A stretch of 64,000 nucleotides of DNA from Variovorax sp. PBL-E5. GTDB taxonomy: Bacteria > Pseudomonadota > Gammaproteobacteria > Burkholderiales > Burkholderiaceae_C. Location: NCBI RefSeq assembly GCF_901827185.1, contig NZ_LR594671.1, positions 310,001-374,000 of the forward strand, read 5' to 3'. The notes under the pieces were generated by a model. The model saw only the letters and a list, made by a program, of their open reading frames with translations. It was not told where the DNA came from and made no database searches. Below are positions 8,532 through 17,126 of the stretch, in pieces. The translations under genes were made by a program, and so were the position numbers. Each line of letters opens with the position of its first letter. The stretch's first letter is position 1.

Positions 8532-9152
8532 TTGAGCCGCAGCATCGACTACTACTTCACGCCCCAAAGCCCCTGGACCTACCTGGGCCATGCGCGCTTC
8601 GCCGAGATCGCGAAGGCAGCCGGCGTCGCCGTGCGGGTGCGGCCGATCGATTTCGGCGCCGTGTTTCCGGTCTCGGGCGGACTGCCGCTGGGCAAGCGCG
8701 CGCCGCAGCGGCAGGCCTATCGGCTGGTCGATCTGGCGCGGATCTCGAAATACCTCGGCATGCCGCTCAATCCGACGCCGAAGTTCTTTCCGGTGGTGGG
8801 CGATGACGCGGCCAAGCTCATCATCGCCGTCGACCTCAACGACGGCACCGATGCGGCGATGAAGATCTGCGCCGCGCTGTTCGAATCGGTCTGGGTCCGC
8901 CAGCGCAACATTGCCGACCCGAAGGTGCTCGAAGCGCTGCTGGACGAATGCAGCCTTTCCGGGCGGCGCATGGCGCAGTCGCTGAGCCAGACCGTGCAGG
9001 AGCTGTACGAGGACTACACGCAACAAGCCATCGACGCCAAGGTGTTCGGTGCACCGAGCTACGTGATCGACGGAGAGATCTTCTGGGGGCAGGACCGCCT
9101 GGACTTCGTCGAGCGCGCATTGAAATCCCAACCACCCCGCCAAGGAGCATGA
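8532..9152 (+). CDS. 2-hydroxychromene-2-carboxylate isomerase / DsbA-like GST-kappa protein
   Basis: A protein of about 206 residues with the thioredoxin-like fold of the HCCA isomerase/GST kappa family, which act with glutathione in aromatic degradation. The N-terminus SIDYYFTPQSPWTYLGH includes the Ser that replaces a redox Cys, and the C-terminal VFGAPSYVIDGEIFWGQDRLDFVE carries the cis-Pro loop and the family signature. I chose TTG 8532 because GAGGAG (8520-8525) sits six bases upstream and the product then starts M-S-R-S-I-D-Y-Y as in relatives; ATG 8505 (215 residues) is the alternative but has no ribosome site. It is followed immediately by a dienelactone hydrolase, suggesting a small detoxification or catabolic pair. 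Confidence 0.82.
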   Translation: MSRSIDYYFTPQSPWTYLGHARFAEIAKAAGVAVRVRPIDFGAVFPVSGGLPLGKRAPQRQAYRLVDLARISKYLGMPLNPTPKFFPVVGDDAAKLIIAVDLNDGTDAAMKICAALFESVWVRQRNIADPKVLEALLDECSLSGRRMAQSLSQTVQELYEDYTQQAIDAKVFGAPSYVIDGEIFWGQDRLDFVERALKSQPPRQGA

Positions 9153-9154
9153 CC

Positions 9155-9838
9155 ATGGGTCAATTCATCGATCTCACCGCCAAGGACGGCTTCACCTTTC
9201 CTGCCTATGTGGCCGAGCCCGCGGGCAAGCCGAAGGGCGCGGTCGTCGTGGTGCCTGAGATCTTCGGCGTCAATTCGCACATCCGCTCGGTGGCCGACGG
9301 CTACGCGGCCGACGGCTATTTCGCGGTCTCGCCTTCGACCTTCCATCGCGTGAAGGCCGGCGTGGAGCTCGGCTACAGCGAGGACGACATGAAGACCGGC
9401 TTCGGGCTCAAGACGGCCGTCGAAGCCTTGCCCGCGCCCGGCGTGCTGCAGGACGTGCAAGCCGCGGTCGACTTCGCGGCGAAGGCAGGCAAGGTCGGCA
9501 TCGTGGGCTATTGCTGGGGCGGCCTGCTGACCTGGCGCGCTGCGGCAGGCGTCACGGGGCTTTCAGCGGCCGCACCCTATTACGGCGGCGGGATGACCAC
9601 GCCGGAAGAAATCGCACGCAGCCCCAAGGTGCCGGTGCTGGCGCATTTCGGCAGCCAGGACCACTGGATTCCGCTCGATACGGTCGAGGCCTTCAAGAAG
9701 GCGCATCCGGAGGTCGAGGTCCACATCTACGAAGCCAACCATGGCTTCAATTGCGATCAGCGCGGCTCGTACGATGCCGCGGCCGCGAAGCTGGCCCGCG
9801 AACGCACGCTGGCGTTCTTCGGCAAGCATCTGGCCTGA
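9155..9838 (+). CDS. Dienelactone hydrolase family protein
   Basis: An alpha/beta hydrolase of 227 residues. The catalytic triad of dienelactone hydrolases is visible: Cys120 in GYCWGG, Asp169 in SQDHW and His196 in NHGFNC. The N-terminal EIFGVNSHIRSVADGYA stretch is also typical. ATG 9155 is preferred over ATG 9149 because AAGGAG (9142-9147) lies seven bases before it. In ring-cleavage pathways the enzyme opens dienelactone to maleylacetate, but many relatives have broader roles; no chlorocatechol genes are seen here, so the exact substrate is open. The stop faces the convergent LysR gene. Confidence 0.9.
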   Translation: MGQFIDLTAKDGFTFPAYVAEPAGKPKGAVVVVPEIFGVNSHIRSVADGYAADGYFAVSPSTFHRVKAGVELGYSEDDMKTGFGLKTAVEALPAPGVLQDVQAAVDFAAKAGKVGIVGYCWGGLLTWRAAAGVTGLSAAAPYYGGGMTTPEEIARSPKVPVLAHFGSQDHWIPLDTVEAFKKAHPEVEVHIYEANHGFNCDQRGSYDAAAAKLARERTLAFFGKHLA

Positions 9839-9869
9839 TCGATCGATCCCGCGTCCGCGCCGCACGCCC

Positions 9870-10805
9870 TCAGGCGAGGGCGGCTTGCCGCGAGCGCTTC
9901 GGGGCCGGCGCGGCGGCAGGTGCCGTGCGAATCCGGGCTTCCAGAAAATCCAGCAGCGCGCGCAGCGCGGCGCTGTTGTGGCGGCGCTGCGAATAGGCCG
10001 CGTACAGCCAGAGGTCGCGCGGCATGTATTCCTTGAGCACCGGCACCAGCGCGCCGCGCTCGATGTGGGACTGCGCCATCATCGCCGGCACGCACACGGC
10101 GCCGAGCCCGGCGAGCGCCACGCCGATCAGCGGCGCGGCGTCGTTGGCATCCATGCGGCTGTGCACCGGCACGCTGTAGGGCTGGCCATCGACTTCGAAG
10201 GGCAGGTGCGGCGTGGGTCCGGCGAGCGAATAGGTGAGCACGTCGTGCGCGCGCATGTCGTCGGGTTTCTTCGGCAGCCCGCGCCGAGCCCAGTAGGCCG
10301 GGGTTGCGCAGAGCACGAGGTCCATCAGGCGCAGGCGCCGGACGATCAGGTTCTCGTCGCGGATGCGGCCGAGCCGCACGGCGATGTCGACGCCTTCCTC
10401 GACCAGGTCGATCACGCGGTTGCTCAGCTGCAGGCTCACGTGCACGTCGGGGTAGCTGGCGATGAATTCACCGAGGATGCTGGGCAATGAACTCTGTCCC
10501 AGGCCGTGCGGTGCGGTCACGCGCAACCGGCCGCGCGGATGGCCTGCGTGCTCTTGCAGCTCGCTCTGGGTGAGCTCGATCATTTCCATCAGCGGTTTGC
10601 TGCGCTCGAGCAGCAGCTGGCCCGCGTCGGTGAGGCTGACCGAGCGGGTCGATCGATTGAGCAGACGCACGCCGAAGCGCGCTTCGAGCTGGGCCACGTA
10701 CTTGCTCACATTCGCCTTCGACATGTTGAGCACGGTGGCTGCGCGGGAAAAGCTGCCGCGCTCGGCGACTTCACGAAAGGTTCTCAGCAGGTCCAGGCCG
10801 TCCAT
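9870..10805 (-). CDS. LysR family transcriptional regulator
   Basis: A 311-residue LysR-type regulator. The N-terminal winged helix-turn-helix (about residues 1-60) includes GSFSRAATVLNMSKANVSKY and the LNRSTRSVSLTDAG wing; a periplasmic-binding-like effector domain follows (about 90-295). The sequence fits the group of E. coli YafC/DmlR-like regulators. Its C-terminus is basic and Ala/Pro-rich. It is convergent with the dienelactone hydrolase gene and divergent from the small exported protein at 11018, one possible target; the effector is unknown. Confidence 0.92.
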   Translation of the reverse strand: MDGLDLLRTFREVAERGSFSRAATVLNMSKANVSKYVAQLEARFGVRLLNRSTRSVSLTDAGQLLLERSKPLMEMIELTQSELQEHAGHPRGRLRVTAPHGLGQSSLPSILGEFIASYPDVHVSLQLSNRVIDLVEEGVDIAVRLGRIRDENLIVRRLRLMDLVLCATPAYWARRGLPKKPDDMRAHDVLTYSLAGPTPHLPFEVDGQPYSVPVHSRMDANDAAPLIGVALAGLGAVCVPAMMAQSHIERGALVPVLKEYMPRDLWLYAAYSQRRHNSAALRALLDFLEARIRTAPAAAPAPKRSRQAALA

Positions 10806-11017
10806 TCAGGCTTCCATTGTTTCGATTTGATGAACACCGCGGTTCGAAATCCAAGGGTTTTCACCTACTCATTCAAGGCAAACTTCAAGGCACAGACCGG
10901 CCGCCAGGCTGATCTGGGTGAACAGGACTCCGAGCGAGGTGGCCGCGACCCCAACGGGACGGTGACCCAACCAAGACCGGTTCGACATCATCCAAAGCCA
11001 ATTGAAGGACATTGAAA

Positions 11018-11368
11018 ATGAACACCTCGAAGATCATCGCCGCAGCCGCTCTTTCCATTCTCGCCGCCGCCGGCGCTCAAGCCGAAACCTATGAAGGCGT
11101 GCACGCGCCGGTGTCGGCCAACAACCGCGCCAACGTGAGTGCGCAAGCCACGCAAGCCGCCCACAGTGCCAACCCGTATGCCGAAGGTTATGCTGCCGGT
11201 CCTGCGGCGAGCCTGAACAGTTCGGTCGCCCGCGCCACGGTGCGTGCCGAAGCGGTCGCCACCGCGCACGAGGCGAACCAGAACCTGGATCGCAAGGCTT
11301 TCGTGAACAGCGTGATTCCCGCGCAATACAAGATCGTTCGTCCGGTGACGCAACAAGCCGGCCTGTAA
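11018..11368 (+). CDS. Small exported Ala/Asn-rich protein, copy 1 of a tandem pair
   Basis: A 116-residue secreted protein of unknown function. A clear Sec signal peptide ends at AAAGAQA-ET (about residue 22-23). The mature part is Ala/Asn-rich, without cysteines or membrane segments, and carries motif-like segments such as VRAEAVATAHEANQN. ATG 11018 was chosen with GAAGGA eight bases upstream; a TTG six bases earlier is less likely. The next gene (11591) is a paralogue: signal peptides and the first mature residues (ETY-GV---VSA) are nearly the same. A strong terminator follows at 11393, so this is a monocistronic unit. It resembles small DUF4148-like proteins of Burkholderiales, but that is memory-based. 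Confidence 0.75.
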   Translation: MNTSKIIAAAALSILAAAGAQAETYEGVHAPVSANNRANVSAQATQAAHSANPYAEGYAAGPAASLNSSVARATVRAEAVATAHEANQNLDRKAFVNSVIPAQYKIVRPVTQQAGL

Positions 11369-11392
11369 GCCGACACAACGGTCGCGTGACGA

Positions 11393-11424
11393 GCCGGCCC
11401 CGCGAGAGCGGGGCCGGCTTTTTT
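11393..11424 (+). terminator. Strong rho-independent terminator
   Basis: A perfect 10-bp GC stem (GCCGGCCCCG, 11393-11402; CGGGGCCGGC, 11409-11418) with loop CGAGAG is followed by TTTTTT. It ends the transcript of the first small exported protein. Confidence 0.92.
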
Positions 11425-11450
11425 GTGGTGCTTCATCACGCGTTCAGGAT

Positions 11451-11469
11451 TGTTTCGGTACCGGAAACA
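11451..11469. promoter_or_regulatory. Dyad-symmetric site, possible operator
   Basis: TGTTTCGGTACCGGAAACA is a near-palindrome with 6-base outer arms TGTTTC/GAAACA about GGTACC. It lies between the terminator of the first small exported protein and the start of the second, about 120 bases upstream of that start. A repressor-binding site is an inference; no matching regulator is identified. Confidence 0.3.
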
Positions 11470-11590
11470 CGGTGTCTCCTTTCTCGGTGTTTTCCCGAGG
11501 TCAATCGCCAGGAAACTGCGTTCCACAGGCCAGCCATATCGATAGCAAGCCTGGTTTGAAAACCACTGCCAAGAATCCAAAGGAACTGAA

Positions 11591-11956
11591 ATGAAGACCT
11601 CCTACATCCTCGCTGCTGCCGCTCTGTCCGTCCTCGCTGCCGCCGGCGCGCAAGCTGAAACCTACCAGGGCGTGCAAACCTCCGTGTCGGCCAAGAGCCG
11701 GACCGAGGTCAACGAAGAAGCGGTCCGCACCGCTTCAGCACCCAACCAGAACGTGGTGCGCGGTTCGCGCGGCGCCGAACCGTTCAAGTCGGTGGCCGAT
11801 CCGGCTGCCGTGCATGCGCAGGCCATCGCGACGGCGAATGCGCCGGATCAGAACGTGGTCGGCGGCTCGCGCGTCAACAGCCGCGTGATCTCGACCATGG
11901 CCCGTCCCGCCGAAGTGCGTGTCCAGGCCCAAGAGGGCGCGACCACGGCCAAGTGA
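11591..11956 (+). CDS. Small exported Ala/Asn-rich protein, copy 2 of a tandem pair
   Basis: A 121-residue secreted protein of unknown function, paralogous to the gene at 11018. It has a Sec signal peptide ending at AGAQA-ET (about residue 22). The mature part holds an internal repeat: RTASAPNQNVVRGSR (about 46-60) recurs as ATANAPDQNVVGGSR (about 80-94), and a weaker form is seen once in copy 1. AGGAAC lies just before the ATG. The gene has its own upstream region of over 160 bases after the previous terminator, and its own terminator at 11976. No catalytic or metal-binding residues are visible. Confidence 0.75.
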   Translation: MKTSYILAAAALSVLAAAGAQAETYQGVQTSVSAKSRTEVNEEAVRTASAPNQNVVRGSRGAEPFKSVADPAAVHAQAIATANAPDQNVVGGSRVNSRVISTMARPAEVRVQAQEGATTAK

Positions 11957-11975
11957 TACGGACGCGGTCACGCGA

Positions 11976-12009
11976 AGCCGGCCGGTGTGCGAGCGCCGGC
12001 CGGCTTTTT
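11976..12009 (+). terminator. Rho-independent terminator
   Basis: A perfect 10-bp stem AGCCGGCCGG / CCGGCCGGCT (11976-11985, 11996-12005) with a 10-base loop is followed by TTTTC. It ends the second small exported protein gene and separates it from the convergent CorA gene. Confidence 0.88.
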
Positions 12010-12026
12010 CGTTGGCCGGGCGATTC

Positions 12027-13169
12027 TCAGCGCGCCCGTGCCAGGTAACGCTTGCGCCAGAACACCACGACCAGCAGCACCGCGATCACGCCCATCGAGG
12101 CCATCGCGATCCAGAACCCATCGGTCTTGTGCACGAGCGGGATGAACTCGAAGTTCATGCCGAAGATGCCGGCGATCAAATTGAGCGGCAGGAAGACCGC
12201 GGTCAGCACCGTGAGCACCCGCATGATGTCGTTGGTGCGGTGGCTCTGCACGCTGAAGTGCATCTGGACCGCGGCTTCGGCATTCTGTTCGAGTCGCCGC
12301 ACGTGATGCACCACGCGCTCGATGTGTTCGAGCACGTCGCGGCTGCGGACCATGACGAGCTCGCGTTCGCGCAGTTCGACGGCGCCGGTCGGCGCCGGCA
12401 GCGTTTCGAGGGCGTCGATCCAGTCCTGGATGCAGGCACGCTGGTCTTCGCAGATCTCGTCCAGATGGTGCAGGGACTGTTGGGCACCCATCAAGGCGCT
12501 CCAGTTGGTGAAGCGGCTGCGCGGGTCGATCAGCTCGGCCTGCCAGTGGTCGAGCTGCCGGGTCAGTTCGCGCCGCAATTCGAGGTACGCATCGACGATC
12601 TGGTTGATCACGCGCAGCATCAGATCCGCGGGTCCGGTCGGTAGACGAGAGGAAACGGCGCGGACATCGATCGCAGGGAGCACTGCGTGGCTGAGCGCGT
12701 CCGGCGTGGCGGCGGCCAGCAGCTTGGCCGCGAAGGTATCGCGCACTGTGCCGTCTTCCGGATGCACGGACAGGAGCACGCGCTCGAACACCGCAAAGCC
12801 GACCGGTCGTGTGTCGATGCGACGCAGGACGGGTGGCCCCGTGCGCGGCAGCGCCAGCTCGTCGGCCTTCGGCACGAGGGCGTTGCCGTTCGACGCGGCA
12901 AGCCGCCGAAAAACGAGGAGGTCGTATTGCGAGGTGTAGTCGTAGCGTGAAGGCAGCTGGTCGTTCAGGAGATCGCTCACGTGAAGGTCGACCAGATGCG
13001 TGTTGCACAGCGACTGCAGAACGGCCTGCACCTCGGCCAGCGACGTACGGAATTCGTCCCGCGTGAGTGACAGCCACAGATAGCCTTGACCGCATGCATC
13101 CGGCGCGGCCATCGGCGCCAGCGCGTCGTGCTCGGTGACCCGCGAGGCTTCGATCTTGAAGATGCGCAT
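12027..13169 (-). CDS. CorA/ZntB family divalent cation transporter
   Basis: A 380-residue membrane transporter of the CorA family, which moves Mg2+ or, in ZntB, Zn2+ across the inner membrane. A large cytoplasmic N-terminal domain (about 1-315) is followed by two C-terminal membrane helices; the pore signature GMN appears in GIFGMNFEF at the end of the first helix and is followed by the loop IPLVHKTDG. In classic CorA the loop is MPEL; the FEFIPLVH version with a second helix FWIAMASMGVIAVLLVV suggests a CorA subgroup, and the ion cannot be assigned. It lies 33 bases downstream of hemB on the same strand. Confidence 0.88.
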   Translation of the reverse strand: MRIFKIEASRVTEHDALAPMAAPDACGQGYLWLSLTRDEFRTSLAEVQAVLQSLCNTHLVDLHVSDLLNDQLPSRYDYTSQYDLLVFRRLAASNGNALVPKADELALPRTGPPVLRRIDTRPVGFAVFERVLLSVHPEDGTVRDTFAAKLLAAATPDALSHAVLPAIDVRAVSSRLPTGPADLMLRVINQIVDAYLELRRELTRQLDHWQAELIDPRSRFTNWSALMGAQQSLHHLDEICEDQRACIQDWIDALETLPAPTGAVELRERELVMVRSRDVLEHIERVVHHVRRLEQNAEAAVQMHFSVQSHRTNDIMRVLTVLTAVFLPLNLIAGIFGMNFEFIPLVHKTDGFWIAMASMGVIAVLLVVVFWRKRYLARAR

Positions 13170-13202
13170 GAGGTGGCTGAACTGCGGACCGCACCCGTGG
13201 CG

Positions 13203-14294
<1,092 letters not shown>

Positions 14295-14312
14295 TTATTT
14301 TTTGTACGACAA

Positions 14313-14358
14313 AAAGGCAAAAAATTCCGCAACTTGCTTGATAGGTTGTTTTGCCTTT
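14313..14358. repeat. Inverted repeat over a candidate promoter
   Basis: Perfect 10-base arms AAAGGCAAAA (14313-14322) and TTTTGCCTTT (14349-14358) flank 26 bases that contain the -35 box of the candidate small RNA promoter. It could be an operator or a hairpin in a longer transcript; the sequence does not decide. Confidence 0.5.
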
Positions 14359-14366
14359 GTTAAATT
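14338..14366 (+). promoter_or_regulatory. Candidate sigma-70 promoter of the small RNA
   Basis: TTGATA (14338-14343) and TAAATT (14361-14366) are separated by 17 bases, matching the sigma-70 layout at five and four of six positions. It would start a transcript near 14373, about 100 bases before a strong terminator. Confidence 0.5.
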
Positions 14367-14372
14367 CTGCCC

Positions 14373-14475
14373 TGGGCGGCTTGCCGCTCCCCGCTTTTCC
14401 TCCCTGAGCGGGTGCCTTGATGTGTGACAGCAAAAGGGCTTCCCAGCCCGGCGTTTTGACGCCGGGCTTTTTTTT
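14373..14475 (+). ncRNA. Candidate small RNA with anti-Shine-Dalgarno loop
   Basis: About 103 bases between a sigma-70-like promoter and a strong terminator, with no credible reading frame. Three hairpins follow one another: GGGCGGC-TT-GCCGCTC near the 5' end, CCCGCT (14390-14395) / AGCGGG (14407-14412), and the terminator. The loop of the second hairpin shows UUUCCUCCCUG, containing CCUCC, the complement of a Shine-Dalgarno sequence, a feature of many small RNAs that block ribosome binding. Alternatively it is a long leader with an attenuator for hemJ, whose ATG lies 60 bases past the terminator. I do not recognise a named family; both start and function are inferred. Confidence 0.45.
14445..14475 (+). 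terminator. Strong rho-independent terminator
   Basis: A perfect 10-bp stem AGCCCGGCGT / ACGCCGGGCT (14445-14454, 14459-14468) with loop TTTG and a run of eight T. There is no plus-strand gene upstream of it since the divergent hemB, so it ends a non-coding transcript or attenuates hemJ. Confidence 0.92.
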
Positions 14476-14535
14476 GACCTGTCAGGCCAAAATACTGCGC
14501 GGGCTCCCGGCGGGTTGCGCCACTAAACTGCCCCC

Positions 14536-14964
14536 ATGCTTTGGATCAAGTCGCTGCATATCGTATTCATCGCGAGTTGGTTCGCGGGACTTTTCTATCT
14601 GCCGCGGATTTTCGTCAACCTGGCGATGGTGGCGCCCGAATCGGTCGCTGAACGCGCGCGGCTCCTCCTCATGGCGCGCAAGCTGTTCCGGTTCACCACC
14701 TTCCTGGCCGTACCGGCCCTCGGCTTCGGGCTGTGGCTCTGGCTCGGCTACGGGATCGGGCGCGGACCGGGCAATGGCTGGATGCATGCCAAGCTGGCGC
14801 TGGTTCTGGTGGTGATCGGCTATCACCACGGCTGCGGCGTGCTGCTGCGCCGTTTCATCGCGGGAACCGATCGGCGCAGTCACCGCTGGTACCGGTGGTT
14901 CAACGAGTTGCCGGTGCTTCTGCTGCTGGGCATCGTGATCCTGGTCGTGGTCAAGCCTTTCTGA
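14536..14964 (+). CDS. hemJ: Protoporphyrinogen IX oxidase HemJ
   Basis: A 142-residue inner-membrane protein of the HemJ (UPF0093) family, which oxidises protoporphyrinogen IX to protoporphyrin IX late in haem synthesis. Four membrane helices are visible. The family signature WIKSLHIVFIASWFAGLFYLP opens the protein with the conserved His8, and the second conserved site is MHAKLALV (Lys around residue 86). The position opposite hemB supports a haem role. The start ATG is 60 bases after a strong terminator, so its own promoter must lie in or after the preceding structure, or read-through occurs. Confidence 0.92.
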   Translation: MLWIKSLHIVFIASWFAGLFYLPRIFVNLAMVAPESVAERARLLLMARKLFRFTTFLAVPALGFGLWLWLGYGIGRGPGNGWMHAKLALVLVVIGYHHGCGVLLRRFIAGTDRRSHRWYRWFNELPVLLLLGIVILVVVKPF

Positions 14965-14969
14965 GCGCC

Positions 14970-16082
14970 GTGGCAACGCAGCACAAGTCCGCGGCATTGC
15001 CTCTTGCGCTCGCATACGCCGCGCTGATCGTCTATGCGAGCCTCTATCCCTTCGCCGACTGGCGCGATCAGGGCATCGCGCCCTGGGCCTACCTTGCGGC
15101 GCCGTGGCCCAAGTACTGGACCGGTTTCGACTTCGGCATCAATGTCGTCGGCTACATGCCGCTCGGTTTCCTGGCTGCGATCGTCGTGCTGCGCACCCGG
15201 CCGGCCGCAGGCGGCGTGCGCGCCGTATTGCGCGCCACCGTCGCAGGCGTGGCGATTTCGTTCTGCATGGAGACATTGCAGAGCTATCTTCCGGCGCGCA
15301 TTCCCTCCAATGTCGACCTCGGGCTGAACAGCCTCGGCACGCTGGTCGGCGCAGTGCTGGCGGCGGCGCTCGAGCGTGTGGGGGCCGTGGCGCACTGGCA
15401 CCGGACCCGTGCCAACTGGTTCATCGAGGATGCGCGCGGTGGGCTGGTGTTGCTCGCGTTGTGGCCGATCGCGCTGCTCTTCCCGGCTGCCGTCACTTTC
15501 GGGCTGGGACAGGTGTTCGAGCGCCTGGAAACGGCGATCGCCGAATGGCTTCTGGACACCCCCTTCATCGACTGGATGCCGCTGCGCCAGTTCGAGTTGG
15601 AGCCGCTGGTGCCGGGCGTGGAACTGCTGTGCGTCATGCTGGGCGCGCTGGTGCCGTGCCTGCTGGCCTTCCTGGTGACCCGTTCGATCGCGCGGCGCGC
15701 CATCTTGCTTCCGCTGACGTTGCTGACCGGCGTGGCGGTCACGGCCCTGTCCGCGGCATTGAGCTATGGACCCTCGCACGCCTGGGCATGGCTGAGCCTG
15801 CCGGTGCAGGCCGGGATCGCGGCCGCGTTGTTCGTCGGAGTGCTGCTGCTGGCGGTGCCTCGCCGGCTCTGCGCGGCGTTGCTGCTCGTCGCACTCGTGG
15901 TGCACCTGAGCCTGTTGAATCAAGCGCCGGAAAGCGCCTATTTCGCGCAGACGCTGGCGACCTGGGAGCAAGGCCGCTTCATCCGCTTCCATGGTCTGGC
16001 GCAATGGCTCGGCTGGGTTTGGCCATTCGCAACGCTCGGCTATGTGCTCGTTGCGCTGTCGCGCCGCGCGAGGTCCCACTAG
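14970..16082 (+). CDS. VanZ-like domain membrane protein
   Basis: A 370-residue multi-pass membrane protein. The N-terminal third (about 1-125) looks like a VanZ domain: YASLYPFADWRD, then INVVGYMPLGFLA, then FCMETLQSYLPARIPSNVDLGLNSLGTLVGA, the P-R-x-S/P-N-x-D-L-N-x-G pattern of the family. The rest holds six or more hydrophobic segments with no recognised domain. The start is GTG 14970, five bases after the hemJ stop; no ATG fits. VanZ proteins confer teicoplanin resistance in some Gram-positives, but in proteobacteria the role is unknown. Confidence 0.8.
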   Translation: MATQHKSAALPLALAYAALIVYASLYPFADWRDQGIAPWAYLAAPWPKYWTGFDFGINVVGYMPLGFLAAIVVLRTRPAAGGVRAVLRATVAGVAISFCMETLQSYLPARIPSNVDLGLNSLGTLVGAVLAAALERVGAVAHWHRTRANWFIEDARGGLVLLALWPIALLFPAAVTFGLGQVFERLETAIAEWLLDTPFIDWMPLRQFELEPLVPGVELLCVMLGALVPCLLAFLVTRSIARRAILLPLTLLTGVAVTALSAALSYGPSHAWAWLSLPVQAGIAAALFVGVLLLAVPRRLCAALLLVALVVHLSLLNQAPESAYFAQTLATWEQGRFIRFHGLAQWLGWVWPFATLGYVLVALSRRARSH

Positions 16083-16106
16083 ACTGTTGCTCCACAGAAG
16101 GATCCG

Positions 16107-16460
16107 ATGTCCAGTTCCAGCATTTCCTCCCCGCGCGGCTACTACGGCCGCCACATCTTCTTCTGCCTGAACGAACGCAAGAATGGAGAGGACTCCTGCT
16201 CGAAGCATGATGCACAGCAAGGTTTCGATCGCTGCAAGTCGCGGGTGAAGGAGGCCGGGCTGGCCGGGCCCGGCAAGGTTCGCGTCAACAAGTCGGGGTG
16301 CCTCGACCGCTGCGCGGGCGGCCCCGTGGCCGTGGTCTATCCCGAGGCGGTCTGGTACACCTTCGTCGACGAGGACGACATCGACGAGATCGTCGAATCG
16401 CATCTGAAGCACGGGAAGGTGGTCGAGCGTTTGTTGCTGCCGCCGGATGTCGGGCGCTGA
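16107..16460 (+). CDS. (2Fe-2S) ferredoxin domain protein
   Basis: A 117-residue thioredoxin-like [2Fe-2S] protein. Cysteines are arranged as FFCLNERKNGEDSC (C-x10-C) and later CLDRCAGGP (C-x3-C), the ligand pattern of thioredoxin-like ferredoxins related to NuoE and Aquifex ferredoxin. The stretch KVRVNKSGCLDRCAGGPVAV is typical for this small family in betaproteobacteria. The electron partner is unknown. The next gene overlaps or follows closely, so the two are probably co-transcribed. Confidence 0.85.
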   Translation: MSSSSISSPRGYYGRHIFFCLNERKNGEDSCSKHDAQQGFDRCKSRVKEAGLAGPGKVRVNKSGCLDRCAGGPVAVVYPEAVWYTFVDEDDIDEIVESHLKHGKVVERLLLPPDVGR

Positions 16461-16470
16461 GCAGGCGTCC

Positions 16471-17103
16471 ATGAACTCCCATACCGAAAAGCTTCGGCTG
16501 CATGGCGCAGCGGGCGCCATCGAAGCACTTCGCGATTCGGCGGCCGAAGGCGCGCCGGCACTCGGTGTGGCGCTGATCACCCATCCACATCCGCTCTTCG
16601 GCGGCACCATGGACAACAAGGTGGTGCAGACGCTGGCGCGGGCGTTCGTTGCCTGCGGATGGAATGCGGTGCGCTTCAACTTCCGTGGGGTCGGTGCCAG
16701 CGAAGGCGTTCATGACGAAGGACGCGGCGAGTGCGAGGACATACTGGCCGTCGTCGAGCAAATAGCGCCCGAAGGCCCCCTGGCCATCGCCGGCTTCTCG
16801 TTCGGCGCCTTCGTTGCGAGCTGCGCTGTCGAGAGGCTGTGGGTGGCGCGCGATGTCCGCCATCTGGTGCTCGTCGGAACGGCGGCTTCGCGTTTCCCGG
16901 TTGCGACCTTGCCGGCGGCATCGCATGAACGCGCGCTCATCGTGCACGGCGAACAGGACGATACGGTGCCGCTCGCTGCCGTGATGGATTGGGCGCGCCC
17001 GCAGTCACTTCCCGTCACAGTCATCCCCGGAGGCGGCCATTTCTTTCACGGACAATTGCCGCTGCTCAAGAATCTCGTCGTCCGCCACCTTCGCGCGGGC
17101 TAG
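16471..17103 (+). CDS. Alpha/beta hydrolase, YdeN/COG2945-like
   Basis: A 210-residue hydrolase. Features in order: ITHPHPLFGGTMDNKVVQ, the RFNFRGVGASEG oxyanion-loop region, the nucleophile elbow GFSFGAFVAS (Ser in G-x-S-x-G), an acidic residue in HGEQDDTVP, and the His in GGGHFFHG. This is the pattern of COG2945 hydrolases. The substrate is unknown. Start: ATG 16471 is used; ATG 16447, overlapping the ferredoxin gene, is possible but lacks any ribosome site. It lies in a unit with the 2Fe-2S gene and the carboxypeptidase 23 bases downstream. Confidence 0.82.
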   Translation: MNSHTEKLRLHGAAGAIEALRDSAAEGAPALGVALITHPHPLFGGTMDNKVVQTLARAFVACGWNAVRFNFRGVGASEGVHDEGRGECEDILAVVEQIAPEGPLAIAGFSFGAFVASCAVERLWVARDVRHLVLVGTAASRFPVATLPAASHERALIVHGEQDDTVPLAAVMDWARPQSLPVTVIPGGGHFFHGQLPLLKNLVVRHLRAG

Positions 17104-17126
17104 CCTTTCGTCTCCTCCCATCCCCC

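Noticed and set aside
14417..14815. A short plus-strand frame starting in the small RNA candidate
   Set aside because: It runs through the terminator and overlaps hemJ in another frame; there is no ribosome site or known protein.
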